Below the pieces are notes generated by a model that worked only from the letters and a program-made list of their open reading frames with translations, did no database searches and was not told the origin of the DNA. A DNA stretch of 64,000 nucleotides from the NCBI RefSeq assembly GCF_000463115.2, contig NZ_AWFX01000057.1, forward strand, positions 129,241-193,240, written 5' to 3'. Below are positions 55,909-64,000 of the stretch, one piece after another. This DNA is from Franconibacter helveticus LMG 23732. Lineage in GTDB: Bacteria; Pseudomonadota; Gammaproteobacteria; Enterobacterales; Enterobacteriaceae. The stretch's first letter is position 1; the number at the start of each line of letters is the position of its first letter. The position numbers and the translations under genes are program-made.

Positions 55909-55938
55909 AAAAAAGCCGACGCATGCGTCGGCTTTTTT
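55909..55938. terminator. Bidirectional terminator between pgaD and dppF
   Basis: A 30-nt perfect palindrome: six A, GCCGACGCATGCGTCGGC, six T. It serves both pgaABCD and the opposing dpp operon. Confidence 0.95.
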
Positions 55939-55950
55939 CTGTTTCAGAAC

Positions 55951-56961
55951 TCAGCGCTTTTCGGCGTTTTCGTCCTGGTCTACTGCAAAGCAGGCCACCA
56001 GTTGCCCGCCGTAGCTTTTCAGCGCCGGCTGGATTTGAGTACAGGTGCCGAAGCGGCGACGGCAGCGGGCGTTAAAAGCGCAACCCGGCGGCGGGTTGAG
56101 CGGGCTTGGCAGCTCGCCGGTCAGCTTGATGCGTTCGCGACGGTCGTCCGGGTTCAGGCGCGGCGTGGCGGAGAGCAGCGCCTGGGTGTACGGATGACGC
56201 GGATTGTTGAAGATCTGGTCTTTGGTGCCTTTTTCCACGCAACGCCCCAAATACATCACCATCACTTCATCGGCGATGTGCTCCACCACGGAGAGGTCGT
56301 GCGAGATAAAGACATAGGAAAGCCCCAGGTCCTGTTGCAAATCCATCATCAGGTTCAGCACCTGCGCGCGTACGGAAACGTCCAGCGCGGATACGGGTTC
56401 GTCGGCAATCACCACATCCGGGTCAAGCATCAGCCCGCGAGCAATGGCGATACGCTGGCGCTGGCCGCCGGAAAACATGTGCGGATAGCGGTCGTAATGC
56501 TCGGTTTTGAGCCCCACTTTCGCCATCATCGCCAGCGCTTTCTCGCGGCGCGCCGCTTTGCTCATATCGCTGTTGATCAGCAGCGGCTCTTCCAGGATCT
56601 GCCCCACTTTTTTACGCGGGTTCAGCGAACCGTAGGGGTTCTGAAACACAATCTGGATTTTCTGGCGGCGCAGCTTTTGCGCCTGCGGATCGTGCTTGAG
56701 CAGATCCTGCCCCTGATAGTAAAGCTCGCCGCCAGTCGGCGTTTCGATCATGGTCAGCAAACGGCCAAGCGTGGATTTACCGCAGCCCGATTCGCCTACC
56801 ACCGCGAGCGTTTTGCCGCGCTCAAGGGTGAACGAAACGCCGTCCAGCGCTTTCACCAGACGTTCCGGCGCGAAGAAACCTTTCTTCACCGGATAGTGTT
56901 TTTTCAGATCGATAGCCTGCAACAGCGGCTGCGACTGTAAGGTGGCCTCATGCGTGCTCAT
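55951..56961 (-). CDS. dppF: Dipeptide ABC transporter ATP-binding subunit DppF
   Basis: The 336-residue ATPase of the dipeptide importer has Walker [10 protein letters not shown], signature [13 protein letters not shown], Walker [14 protein letters not shown], and the oligopeptide-transporter C-terminal region with the cysteine cluster [17 protein letters not shown] typical of iron-sulfur-bearing Opp/Dpp ATPases. ATG 56961 (MSTHEATLQ) follows GGGAGG, and eight extra codons upstream are not used. It overlaps the end of dppD by 14 bp; last gene of dppABCDF. Confidence 0.96.
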   Translation of the reverse strand: MSTHEATLQSQPLLQAIDLKKHYPVKKGFFAPERLVKALDGVSFTLERGKTLAVVGESGCGKSTLGRLLTMIETPTGGELYYQGQDLLKHDPQAQKLRRQKIQIVFQNPYGSLNPRKKVGQILEEPLLINSDMSKAARREKALAMMAKVGLKTEHYDRYPHMFSGGQRQRIAIARGLMLDPDVVIADEPVSALDVSVRAQVLNLMMDLQQDLGLSYVFISHDLSVVEHIADEVMVMYLGRCVEKGTKDQIFNNPRHPYTQALLSATPRLNPDDRRERIKLTGELPSPLNPPPGCAFNARCRRRFGTCTQIQPALKSYGGQLVACFAVDQDENAEKR

Positions 56962-57943
56962 AATTTGTCGGCCTCCCGGCATCATCGAGTGGATAGTGGC
57001 ATTTCGACTGGCGGCCGTTGTCCACCAGGTTCAGGCCCGGCTCTTCAACGCGGCAGCGTTCTGTGGCGTACGGGCAGCGCGGGTTCAGCAAACAGCCTGT
57101 CGGACGGTCATATTTCCCTGGCACCACGCCCGGCAACGACGCCAGGCGCGCTTTGTCCTGGGCGAATTCCGGCAGCGCGCGCAGCAGCGCCTGGGTGTAG
57201 GGGTGGCGCGGCGCGCGGAAGATATCTTTCGCCTCGCCCGTCTCCACCACCTGGCCTGCGTACATCACAATGATTTTGTGCGCCGCTTCAGCTACCAGCG
57301 CGAGGTCATGGGTGATAAGCACCAGCGCCATGTTCTCTTTTTGCTGTAGCTCCAGCAGCAGTTCGATGATTTGCGCCTGGATAGTTACATCCAGCGCGGT
57401 GGTCGGTTCATCGGCAATCAGCAGTTTCGGCTGGCAGGCGATGGCCATAGCAATCATCACGCGCTGGCTCATCCCGCCGGAGAGCTGGTGCGGGTAAACG
57501 TCCAGACGCGAAGCCGGGTCCGGAATACCGACCTGGTTTAACAGATCGATCGCCCGCTGGCGGCGGGTTTTCTTATTGCCGCCCTGATGCACCTTAATGG
57601 CTTCCATAATCTGGTAGCCCACGGTGTAACAGGGGTTCAGGCTGGTCATCGGATCCTGGAAAATCATCGCCACTTCGGCGCCTACCAGGTTGCGGCGCTC
57701 TTTTTCCGAAATGCGCTTTAAGTCCTGACCGTTGAATTGCAGGTTTTCGGCCATTACGCGGCCGGGGTAATCAATCAGGCCCATAATGGCGAGCGAGCTG
57801 ACTGACTTGCCGGAACCGGATTCGCCGACGATGCCCACGACTTCGCCCTGCTTCACGCTGTAGCTTATGCGGTCTACGGCGCGGAACGGCGCATCTTCGT
57901 CGCCGAAGTGCACCGATAATTTATCTACATTCAATAACGCCAT
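56948..57943 (-). CDS. dppD: Dipeptide ABC transporter ATP-binding subunit DppD
   Basis: The 331-residue ATPase pairs with DppF. It has Walker [10 protein letters not shown], signature [14 protein letters not shown], Walker [13 protein letters not shown], and the C-terminal cysteine cluster [16 protein letters not shown]. Start follows GAGGCACGAG. It is 11 bp after dppC and overlaps dppF. The order A-B-C-D-F is as in E. coli. Confidence 0.97.
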   Translation of the reverse strand: MALLNVDKLSVHFGDEDAPFRAVDRISYSVKQGEVVGIVGESGSGKSVSSLAIMGLIDYPGRVMAENLQFNGQDLKRISEKERRNLVGAEVAMIFQDPMTSLNPCYTVGYQIMEAIKVHQGGNKKTRRQRAIDLLNQVGIPDPASRLDVYPHQLSGGMSQRVMIAMAIACQPKLLIADEPTTALDVTIQAQIIELLLELQQKENMALVLITHDLALVAEAAHKIIVMYAGQVVETGEAKDIFRAPRHPYTQALLRALPEFAQDKARLASLPGVVPGKYDRPTGCLLNPRCPYATERCRVEEPGLNLVDNGRQSKCHYPLDDAGRPTNYEHA

Positions 57944-57954
57944 CTCGTGCCTCT

Positions 57955-58857
57955 TTACTGCTTGAGTTTGGGGTCGAGCGCGTCGCGCAAGCCGTCGCCC
58001 ATCAGGTTAAATGCCAGCACCGTCAGCAGGATAGCGAGACCCGGGAAGGTCACGACCCACCAGGCGCTCTGCGCAAACTGCAACACGTCGGAGAGCATGG
58101 TGCCCCACTCCGGCGTCGGCGGTTGCGCACCCATGCCAAGAAAGCCAAGGGCGGCCATGTCGAGAATGGCGTTAGAGAAACCGAGCGACGCCTGAACAAT
58201 CAGCGGCGCAAGGCAGTTGGGGAAAATATTAACGAACATCTGGCGGATGGCGCCTGCGCCCGCCACGCGGGAGGCGGTCACGTAGTCGCGGTTCACTTCC
58301 ACCAGTACGGCGGCGCGGGTTAAGCGCACATAGTGGGGGAGCGCCACGAAGGTAAGCGCCAGCGATGCGTTGACTATCGAGGGACCGAATATCGCCACCA
58401 GCACCAGCGCGAGCAGCAGGCTCGGCAGCGCCAGCATGATATCGACGACGCGCATGATGATGACATCCACCACGCCGCCGAAGTAACCGGCGATAAGCCC
58501 AAGCACGATGCCCATAATCAGCGACAGTACGACCACCAGACACCCTACCAGCAGCGACAGGCGCGCGCCGTACATCAGGCGCGAAAGCGTATCGCGGCCT
58601 ACATCGTCGGTGCCAAGAATATGCGCCCAGCTGCCGCCGTCCTGCCAGACCGGCGGCGCGAGCAGCGCGTCGCGGAACTGGTCGGCCGGGTTATGCGGCG
58701 CGAGAAAGTTGGCGAACACGGCGATAATAATCATCACCACGACGTAGACCAGGCCTACTACCGCGCCTTTGTTGCGCTTGAAGTAGTGCCAGAATTCCTG
58801 CATCGGCGTCATCGGCACCGGGGCCGCAACGGCTTTGTTTTCTGTAACTTGAGACAT
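57955..58857 (-). CDS. dppC: Dipeptide ABC transporter permease DppC
   Basis: The 300-residue inner membrane permease has six helices. The EAA loop that contacts the ATPases reads [23 protein letters not shown], and the N-terminus carries the OppC_N segment ([23 protein letters not shown]). Nine bp after dppB, translated from GGGGCCATC-type leader; part of the dpp operon. Confidence 0.96.
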   Translation of the reverse strand: MSQVTENKAVAAPVPMTPMQEFWHYFKRNKGAVVGLVYVVVMIIIAVFANFLAPHNPADQFRDALLAPPVWQDGGSWAHILGTDDVGRDTLSRLMYGARLSLLVGCLVVVLSLIMGIVLGLIAGYFGGVVDVIIMRVVDIMLALPSLLLALVLVAIFGPSIVNASLALTFVALPHYVRLTRAAVLVEVNRDYVTASRVAGAGAIRQMFVNIFPNCLAPLIVQASLGFSNAILDMAALGFLGMGAQPPTPEWGTMLSDVLQFAQSAWWVVTFPGLAILLTVLAFNLMGDGLRDALDPKLKQ

Positions 58858-58866
58858 GATGGCCCC

Positions 58867-59886
58867 TTACTTCTTGTGACGTATACGCGGGTTCACCACG
58901 CCGTACAGCAGATCGACCAGCAGGTTGACGAGAATGATCATCGTCGCCACCAGCAACACCCCGCCCTGCACTACCGGATAATCGCGGCGTTGCAGCGCGT
59001 CGATAAGCCAGCGGCCCAGACCCGGCCAGGAGAAGATAGTCTCGGTGAGGATGGCGCCCGCCAGCAGCGTGCCGACCTGCAAACCGATAACCGTAACGAC
59101 CGGCAGCATGGCATTGCGCAGCGCATGGACAATAATCACGCGCATGCGGGTTAACCCTTTAGCGCGCGCGGTGCGGATGTAATCTTCGCCCAGCACCTCC
59201 AGCATGGAGGAGCGCGTCATGCGCACAATTACCGCCAGCGGTATGGTGCCAAGCACGATCGCAGGCAGAATCATGTGCGCCAGGGCATCGATAAAGTTGC
59301 CCTCTTCGCCCCAGATGGCGGTATCGATGAGCATAAATCCGGTCAGGGGATTCGTGTCGTCAAGAAAGACCATATCGCTGACCCGCCCGGAGACCGGCGT
59401 CAGGTTCCACTGCACCGAGACCAGCATAATCAGCATCATGCCCCACCAGAAGATAGGCATGGAGTAACCGGTGAGCGACAGGCCCACGGCGGTATGGTCA
59501 AAAATGGAGCCACGCTTCACGGCCGCCAGCACCCCGACCGGGATACCGACTGCCACGGCGAAAATCATGGCGCAAATACCCAGTTCCAGCGTCGCTTTAA
59601 AACGCGGAACGAACTCTTCCCACACCGGCAGACGGCTTTTCAGCGAGATGCCTAAATCGCCATGCAATACGCCCCAGATGTAATTGAGGTATTGCTGCCA
59701 CAGCGGTTTATTAAGGCCAAGCTCCGCCAGCAGTTGCGCATGACGCTCGGGGGAAATACCACGTTCGCCCGCCATGATCATCACCGGGTCGCCGGGGATC
59801 ATATGGACGAAGGCAAAAGTGAGAAGGGTAATACCGATAAACGTCGGGATAACAAGCCCCAGACGTCGGAGGATGAACTGCAACAT
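58867..59886 (-). CDS. dppB: Dipeptide ABC transporter permease DppB
   Basis: The 339-residue permease equals E. coli DppB in length. MLQFILRRLGLVIPTFIGITLLTFAF opens the protein and the EAA loop is YIRTARAKGLTRMRVIIVHALRN. The ATG at 59886 is the family start. In-frame codons back to 59940 are intergenic. About 155 bp with an inverted repeat separate it from dppA, so it is probably expressed less than the binding protein. Confidence 0.96.
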   Translation of the reverse strand: MLQFILRRLGLVIPTFIGITLLTFAFVHMIPGDPVMIMAGERGISPERHAQLLAELGLNKPLWQQYLNYIWGVLHGDLGISLKSRLPVWEEFVPRFKATLELGICAMIFAVAVGIPVGVLAAVKRGSIFDHTAVGLSLTGYSMPIFWWGMMLIMLVSVQWNLTPVSGRVSDMVFLDDTNPLTGFMLIDTAIWGEEGNFIDALAHMILPAIVLGTIPLAVIVRMTRSSMLEVLGEDYIRTARAKGLTRMRVIIVHALRNAMLPVVTVIGLQVGTLLAGAILTETIFSWPGLGRWLIDALQRRDYPVVQGGVLLVATMIILVNLLVDLLYGVVNPRIRHKK

Positions 59887-59947
59887 AACCCGGATTCTCT
59901 GTAATGACGCGCCTGGTGAAGCGGCGTCTGCATTGCTCACAAATGTA

Positions 59948-60030
59948 AATTCTCTCTCCTTCAGAGAGAGTGAGGGTGAGGAGAAACTTGCGCTTCCCTC
60001 ACCCCGGCCCTCTCTTAACAGAGAGGGAAA
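59948..60030. repeat. Intergenic inverted repeat between dppA and dppB
   Basis: The element has CTCTCTC...GAGAGAG (59952-59970), GTGAGGGTGAGG (about 59969-59980), CCCTCACCCC (about 59995-60005) and CCCTCTC...GAGAGGG (60009-60028). Arms pair locally and with each other, forming a cruciform-like structure. Such CCCTCACCC/CCCTCTC elements are common between enterobacterial genes. Here it lies between the binding protein and permease genes, where it could stabilise the dppA message or reduce read-through. Confidence 0.75.
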
Positions 60031-60042
60031 TGGCCCTGATTA

Positions 60043-61650
60043 TTATTCGACAGAGACGTTTTCGAAGTGGTGTTTACCCAGCGGGTCCACAACGTAGCCT
60101 TTGACTTCTTTACGCACCGGCTCATACACGGTGGAGTGCGCGACGATAAGCGCAGGCGCCTGGTCGTGCATCACTACCTGAGCCTGTTTGTAAAGCTCGA
60201 TACGCTTGTTGTGGTCTTCGGTGGCGCGCGCCGGTTGAATCAGATCTTCAAACGGCTTGTAGCACCAGCGGGAGTAGTTTGAACCATCTTTCGCCGCGTC
60301 GCAGCTAAACAGGGTGGCGAAGAAGTTATCCGGATCCCCGTTGTCGCCGGTCCAGCCCATCATCACCGCCTGGTGTTCGCCCGCTTTCGCACGCTTGAGG
60401 TATTCGCCCCACTCGTAGGTCACGATTTTGGCCTGAACGCCGATCTTCGCCCAGTCGGCCTGGATCATCTCCGCCATGCGGCGGGCGTTCGGGTTGTACG
60501 GACGCTGTACCGGCATCGCCCACAGTTCAACGGTAAAGCCTTTATCCTGGCCCGCTTCTTTCAGCAGCGCTTTGGCTTTCTCAACGTCGTAAGTGTAATC
60601 CTTAACATCGTCGTTATAGCCCCACATGGTCGGCGGGATCAGGTTTTTCGCGGCTACGCCGGCGCCCTGGTAAACCGCTTTGATGATGGCTTCTTTGTTC
60701 ACCGCGTAGGTCAGCGCCTGACGCACTTTCACGTCGTCAAACGGTTTCTTCTCGGTGTTGAAGGACATATAGCCTACGTTCAGGCCCGCCTGCTCCATCA
60801 GATTGATGTTTTTGTCCTGCTTCATGCGGGCGATGTCAGCCGGGTTCGGGTACGGCATCACCTGGCATTCATTTTTTTGCAGCTTGGCGTAACGCACGGA
60901 AGCATCCGGCGTAATAGAGAAGACCAGACGATCGATCTTCGGCTTGGTGCCCCAGAAGCCTTCAAACGCTTTATAGAGAATGCGGGAATCTTTTTGATAT
61001 TGCAGCAGCTGGAACGGACCGGTACCGATCGGGTTCAGGTCCACTTTTTCCGGCGTGCCGGCTTTGAGCATGTTGTCGGCGTATTCTTTGGAAAGAATCG
61101 ACGCGAAGTCCATCGCGAGGTCAGCCAGGAACGGCGCTTCCGGGCGAGTCAGTACGAACTGAACGGTGGAATCGTCCACTTTTTTCACTTCGGAAATCAG
61201 CGCCGGCAGGCCCATGCCTTCAAAGTATTCGTAGCTGCCGCCAGAGACTTTATGGTACGGGTTCTGATCGTTTTTCTGACGGTCGAAAGAGAAAACAACG
61301 TCGTCGGCGTTAAAATCGCGCGTCGGTTTGAATTCTTTATTGTCTTGCCACTTCACGCCTTTGCGCAGGTGGAAAGTATAGGTTTTGCCGTCCTCGCTGA
61401 CTTCCCATTTCTCAGCCAGGCCGGGAACGATTTCGGTGGTGCCGGTTTTAAATTCTACCAGGCGGTTATAAATCGGCACTGAGCTTGCGTCATAAGTGGT
61501 GCCAGAGGTAAAGAGCTGTGGGTTAAAGCCTTCCGGCGAGCCTTCTGAACAGTAAACCAGGGTTTTTGCCTGTACGCTTGCTGCAACGGTCATGGCTACC
61601 AGGCTCAGACCAAACTTCAGCATCCCTGACTTTTTCAAGGAAATACTCAT
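60043..61650 (-). CDS. dppA: Periplasmic dipeptide-binding protein DppA
   Basis: DppA binds dipeptides (and haem in E. coli) and delivers them to DppBCDF; it is also a dipeptide chemoreceptor ligand carrier. The 535-residue precursor has signal peptide ending ASVQA-KT. The mature part starts TLVYCSEGSPEGFNPQLFTSGTTYDASS, with the SBP family 5 block YNRLVEFKTGTTEIVPGLAEKWEVSEDGKTYTFHLRKGVKW and Asp of GWTGDNGDPDNF that binds the peptide amino group. First gene of the operon, with a GcvB-target leader. Confidence 0.97.
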   Translation of the reverse strand: MSISLKKSGMLKFGLSLVAMTVAASVQAKTLVYCSEGSPEGFNPQLFTSGTTYDASSVPIYNRLVEFKTGTTEIVPGLAEKWEVSEDGKTYTFHLRKGVKWQDNKEFKPTRDFNADDVVFSFDRQKNDQNPYHKVSGGSYEYFEGMGLPALISEVKKVDDSTVQFVLTRPEAPFLADLAMDFASILSKEYADNMLKAGTPEKVDLNPIGTGPFQLLQYQKDSRILYKAFEGFWGTKPKIDRLVFSITPDASVRYAKLQKNECQVMPYPNPADIARMKQDKNINLMEQAGLNVGYMSFNTEKKPFDDVKVRQALTYAVNKEAIIKAVYQGAGVAAKNLIPPTMWGYNDDVKDYTYDVEKAKALLKEAGQDKGFTVELWAMPVQRPYNPNARRMAEMIQADWAKIGVQAKIVTYEWGEYLKRAKAGEHQAVMMGWTGDNGDPDNFFATLFSCDAAKDGSNYSRWCYKPFEDLIQPARATEDHNKRIELYKQAQVVMHDQAPALIVAHSTVYEPVRKEVKGYVVDPLGKHHFENVSVE

Positions 61651-61665
61651 TCTTCTGCTCCAATG

Positions 61666-61690
61666 TGATGGGTGTTGTGTTGCCCGTCAG
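61666..61690 (-). promoter_or_regulatory. Probable GcvB sRNA target site in the dppA leader
   Basis: Read leftwards the leader contains GGCAACACAACACCCATC about 20-35 nt before the dppA start. The CA-rich stretch is complementary to the GU-rich R1 seed of GcvB (UGUUGUGUUUG-like), which represses dppA in E. coli and Salmonella. GGAG of the ribosome binding site follows directly. Confidence 0.75.
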
Positions 61691-62372
61691 ACCTTTTTTT
61701 GTTTTTTACCCGGTCCGATCGGGGTGCCCGCTGGGCATTGTGAGGATGGGGATTCCTTTCGTAAGGTTGACCAGAAAACAGTGCATATTCTCCGTAAAGG
61801 GCCCCTCACGCCCTACAATCTGTCAACAGATTAGGAAAACGTCAATACAGGTCACCGGGATTTACAAGCAGGGTGAGAAACGACAAACAAAGATTAAAAA
61901 AAGTTCAGACCACTATTTTCAGCAGGGAAATTTATGCTACCGCCCCGATGCCAGAATAATTATCTTAATAATTTGCAACATCCAGCGGTTATGATTTGTA
62001 CCAATTCTGTAAAATTAGTTGCTCACTGGCGAAGTAATGAACGATTCATGCTGTAAACGCAGAGGCGGTCAGCTAAAAATGCTGGGAGTATCTATAAGCG
62101 GAGGGAAAAGTATCCGCCTTTTTCCATAATAAATTTCAATGGAATATCTCACAAAACAGAGAAGAGCCAATAAAAAGAAAGCTAATTGCGATAAACAAAA
62201 TAAGCGCTAAAAAAGAGGCGCGCGGTATGGTTAAAAACCACAGCGTTATTATCAGTCACAATAAACACCCTCCTTATCTTAAATTCTTATTTATCCCTGC
62301 ACCCTCTTTAAAACGCAAAAACCGATGGATGATTATTATGCGGGCGATCTGCGCTACGGCGACCTTAGCGAA
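61691..62372. other. dppA upstream region and AT-rich gap before the tRNA-Pro repeat array
   Basis: About 680 bp without a credible gene. The first 200 bp must hold the dppA promoter. The rest is AT-rich (especially 61880-62300). A frame at 62227-62751 (plus) is open only because it enters the 165-bp repeats and is not called. Confidence 0.5.
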
Positions 62373-62917
62373 CTCTGAGCGTCAGATGCAAAAAAGCCTG
62401 CTCGTTGAGCAGGCTTTTCAAATTTGGTCGCTGCCAGAGGATTACACGTCACTGCGTGACGCGCCCTGCGGGCCGTTGCTGAAGCAACGTTCTCTCGCTG
62501 CGCTCGAGTCGAACCTCTGCCCCCGGAGGTTCTCATCCTCTGAACGTCAGATGCAAAAAAGCCTGCTCGTTGAGCAGGCTTTTCGAATTTGGTCGGTGCC
62601 AGAGGATTACACGTCACTGCGTGACGCGCCCTGCGGGCCGTTGCTGAAGCAACGTTCTCTCGCTGCGCTCGAGTCGAACCTCTGCCCCCGGAGGTTCTCA
62701 TCCTCTGAGCGTCAGATACAAAAAAGCCTGCTCGTTGAGCAGGCTTTTTGAATTTGGTCGGTGCCAGAGGATTACACGTCACTGCGTGACGCGCCCTGCG
62801 GGCCGTTGCTGAAGCAACGTTCTCTCGCTGCGCTCGAGTCGAACCTCTGCCCCCGGAGGTTCTCATCCTCTGAGCGTCAGATACAAAAAAGCCTGCTCGT
62901 TGAGCAGGCTTTTTGAA
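62373..62917 (-). repeat. Tandem 165-bp repeats with tRNA-Pro 3' ends and terminators (rtT-like)
   Basis: Three head-to-tail units (62753-62917, 62588-62752, 62423-62587, in the order transcribed) follow proK, plus a partial terminal unit (62373-62422). The period is exactly 165 bp. The two units nearest the tRNA look identical; the distal one differs at a few bases. Each unit starts with a copy of the tRNA tail (TCCTCTGGCACCGACCA against TCCTCTATCACCGACCA of the gene), then the terminator stem GCCTGCTC/GAGCAGGC with T-run. Hairpins GAACCTC/GAGGTTC, CGTTGCT/AGCAACG and CGTCAC/GTGACG follow. The design matches the repeats behind E. coli tyrT that yield rtT RNA. Confidence 0.9.
62885..62914 (-). 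terminator. First intrinsic terminator after proK (copied in each repeat)
   Basis: Stem GCCTGCTC/GAGCAGGC (62891-62898 with 62902-62909), 3-nt loop, followed leftwards by six T. Nearly the same hairpin recurs at about 62720, 62555 and 62390, so read-through transcripts meet four terminators in series. Confidence 0.93.
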
Positions 62918-62919
62918 TT

Positions 62920-62996
<77 letters not shown>

Positions 62997-63008
62997 AATG
63001 CGGGGCGC

Positions 63009-63037
63009 ATATTACTGCCGTGCTACCCCAGCGTCAA
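63009..63037 (-). promoter_or_regulatory. proK promoter with GC-rich discriminator
   Basis: Read leftwards: -35 TTGACG (63037-63032), 17-bp spacer, -10 TAATAT (63014-63009), then GCGCCCCGC. The GC-rich discriminator after the -10 is typical of stable RNA promoters under stringent (ppGpp/DksA) control. The tRNA begins about 12 nt after the -10 box. Confidence 0.9.
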
Positions 63038-63069
63038 TACCTTATTAAAAAAAGCCTCGCGATCGCCTG

Positions 63070-63089
63070 AAAAGCCAGCGGCGCTGGCT
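63070..63089 (-). terminator. Possible terminator at the eptB 3' end
   Basis: Stem AGCCAGC/GCTGGCT (63073-63079 with 63083-63089) overlaps the eptB stop and is followed leftwards by TTT only, so it is weak. A longer T-run (63047-63053) lies about 20 nt further on. Confidence 0.4.
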
Positions 63090-64000
63090 ATTTCTGCGTC
63101 GACGGCGCACGGCACCAGTTGTTGTTCTGGTTTATCCCGCCGTCTGGCGAGGTGTAACCAAGGCACCCCATGATGGTGTCGTAAAGCTCTACGTGACGGT
63201 GCGCGGTTTTATCCTGCGCCTGCTTTTTAAGTTCGGCGAAAGCGCGGGCGTGATCCGGGTCCGCCAGATAACTGTCCGACATCCAGACCATCATCGGTAC
63301 GCGGAACTGCTCCGGCGGCGCGATGTTGCGCGGCGTGCCGTGCAGATGCTCTTTCTCGTTGATCGACTCGCCATGATCGGCGGCGTAGAAAACAATCGCT
63401 TTCTTGTCGCGAACCTGGTCAATCACCTTCGAGATAAAGCTATCGACGTAAAGCACCGAGTTATCGTAGGCGTTAATCAGCTCTTGTTTGCTGCATTTGT
63501 CGTCCACGCCCATGCACTCGGGCTGCCAGCGGGCGAAGCTGCGCGGGTAGCGCTGCACATAGTTATAATGCGACCCTTTGGTATGCAATATGATGATGTG
63601 TTTGCCTTTTTGATGCTCGCTCAGGGAGTTTTGCATCTCGTTGACCAACAGCATGTCGTCGACCTGTTTGCCGCGATTACGCGGTTCCGCGCCAATCTGC
63701 TCACGGTAAGAAATATTGTCGGCCATGGTGTTGCTGTAGAACCACATCTCGCTCTGCATCGCATACAGGTCGGAACTGAAGCCAAGCTGTTTGAGCACGG
63801 CAAACACGTTCTGTTCTTTAAGGGTGCGCTGCGGGTTATCTTCCGCTCCGCCTTCGCGCACAAACATGCAACGCAGGGAGAGCTTAGTGGCGGTATCGCA
63901 CGAGTAACCCCGGAAAGCCGCCAGGGTTTTCTCCTGAGAAAGCTTTGGCGTGGTTTCGCGCGAATAGCCCAGCAGGCCCATGTGATCCCAGCGCGTGGTT
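63088..64000 (-). CDS. eptB: Kdo2-lipid A phosphoethanolamine transferase EptB (C-terminal part, cut by window edge)
   Basis: EptB adds phosphoethanolamine to the outer Kdo of LPS at the periplasmic face. About 303 C-terminal residues are present, the start lying beyond the window. Metal and catalytic motifs of the YhjW/EptA/OpgE family are seen: TTRWDHMGLLGYSRETTP (holding the nucleophile Thr region), HIIILHTKGSHYNYVQRYP, VLYVDSFISKVID, and FYAADHGESINEKEHLHGTP (metal Asp/His and His). The frame is open to the window end. In E. coli it is controlled by sigma-E and repressed by the sRNAs MgrR and ArcZ. Confidence 0.95.
   Translation of the reverse strand, partial: TTRWDHMGLLGYSRETTPKLSQEKTLAAFRGYSCDTATKLSLRCMFVREGGAEDNPQRTLKEQNVFAVLKQLGFSSDLYAMQSEMWFYSNTMADNISYREQIGAEPRNRGKQVDDMLLVNEMQNSLSEHQKGKHIIILHTKGSHYNYVQRYPRSFARWQPECMGVDDKCSKQELINAYDNSVLYVDSFISKVIDQVRDKKAIVFYAADHGESINEKEHLHGTPRNIAPPEQFRVPMMVWMSDSYLADPDHARAFAELKKQAQDKTAHRHVELYDTIMGCLGYTSPDGGINQNNNWCRAPSTQK

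Noticed and set aside
62227..62751. 174-codon plus-strand frame
   Set aside because: Most of it is the antisense of the same 165-bp repeats, and the unique N-terminal part has no family character.
62373..62917. CRISPR array or phage attachment sites
   Set aside because: Units are identical along their whole 165 bp with no variable spacers, so not CRISPR. The tRNA-tail copies could look like att sites, but no integrase or element lies between them and the exact tandem period argues for local duplication.

Overview
The window is a stretch of enterobacterial chromosome, roughly 57-58 % GC by eye. Its backbone follows the E. coli K-12 gene order from ftsY to eptB: ftsY-rsmD-yhhL-yhhM-yhhN-zntA-tusA-yhhQ-dcrB-yhhS-yhhT, yhiN-pitA-uspB-uspA-rsmJ-prlC-rlmJ-gor, yhjC-yhjD-yhjE-yhjG-pdeH-kdgK-yhjJ-dctA-pdeK, dppFDCBA-proK-eptB. 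Protein lengths and motifs match E. coli closely, but the accessory content does not. The host is therefore a member of the Enterobacteriaceae outside Escherichia/Salmonella. A Cronobacter/Franconibacter/Siccibacter-type genome is my best guess from GC and content, and it is not proven.

Layout. 1-4.7 kb: ftsY 5' end, rsmD-yhhL, yhhM, yhhN and the ZntR-controlled zinc exporter zntA. 4.8-7.6 kb: a three-gene TRAP transporter that E. coli lacks here. 7.8-12.0 kb: tusA, yhhQ behind a likely preQ1 riboswitch, dcrB, yhhS, yhhT. 12.0-15.9 kb, where E. coli has acpT and the nik genes: one 3.8-kb reading frame fusing a clan GH-A glycosidase, a glycosyltransferase and a UDP-galactopyranose-mutase-like flavoprotein, with a strong ribosome binding site kept inside the frame at the first domain boundary. 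16-26.4 kb: yhiN, pitA, uspB/uspA, rsmJ-prlC behind a sigma-32-type promoter, rlmJ, gor. 26.4-35.5 kb: an accessory segment with an aerobactin-type TonB receptor without biosynthesis genes, an orphan small protein, a large HEPN/ankyrin-like membrane protein, a yjiR/yjiS-type divergent pair, a cupin, an acetyltransferase, a periplasmic OB-fold protein and a dehydrogenase.

35.6-48.5 kb returns to the conserved yhjC-to-pdeK segment, including two EAL phosphodiesterases (pdeH and pdeK/hmsP). Where E. coli has the bcs cellulose genes, this genome carries a complete pgaABCD operon for poly-N-acetylglucosamine (PNAG), next to the HmsP-type phosphodiesterase that in Yersinia controls the same polymer. 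The dpp dipeptide ABC transporter follows. Behind it lies tRNA-Pro(CGG), whose 3' flank holds three 165-bp tandem repeats, each with a copy of the tRNA 3' end and an intrinsic terminator, resembling the rtT repeats of E. coli tyrT. The window ends inside eptB.

The two most unusual items are the three-domain fusion gene at 12-16 kb and the tRNA-tail repeat array at 62.4-62.9 kb.
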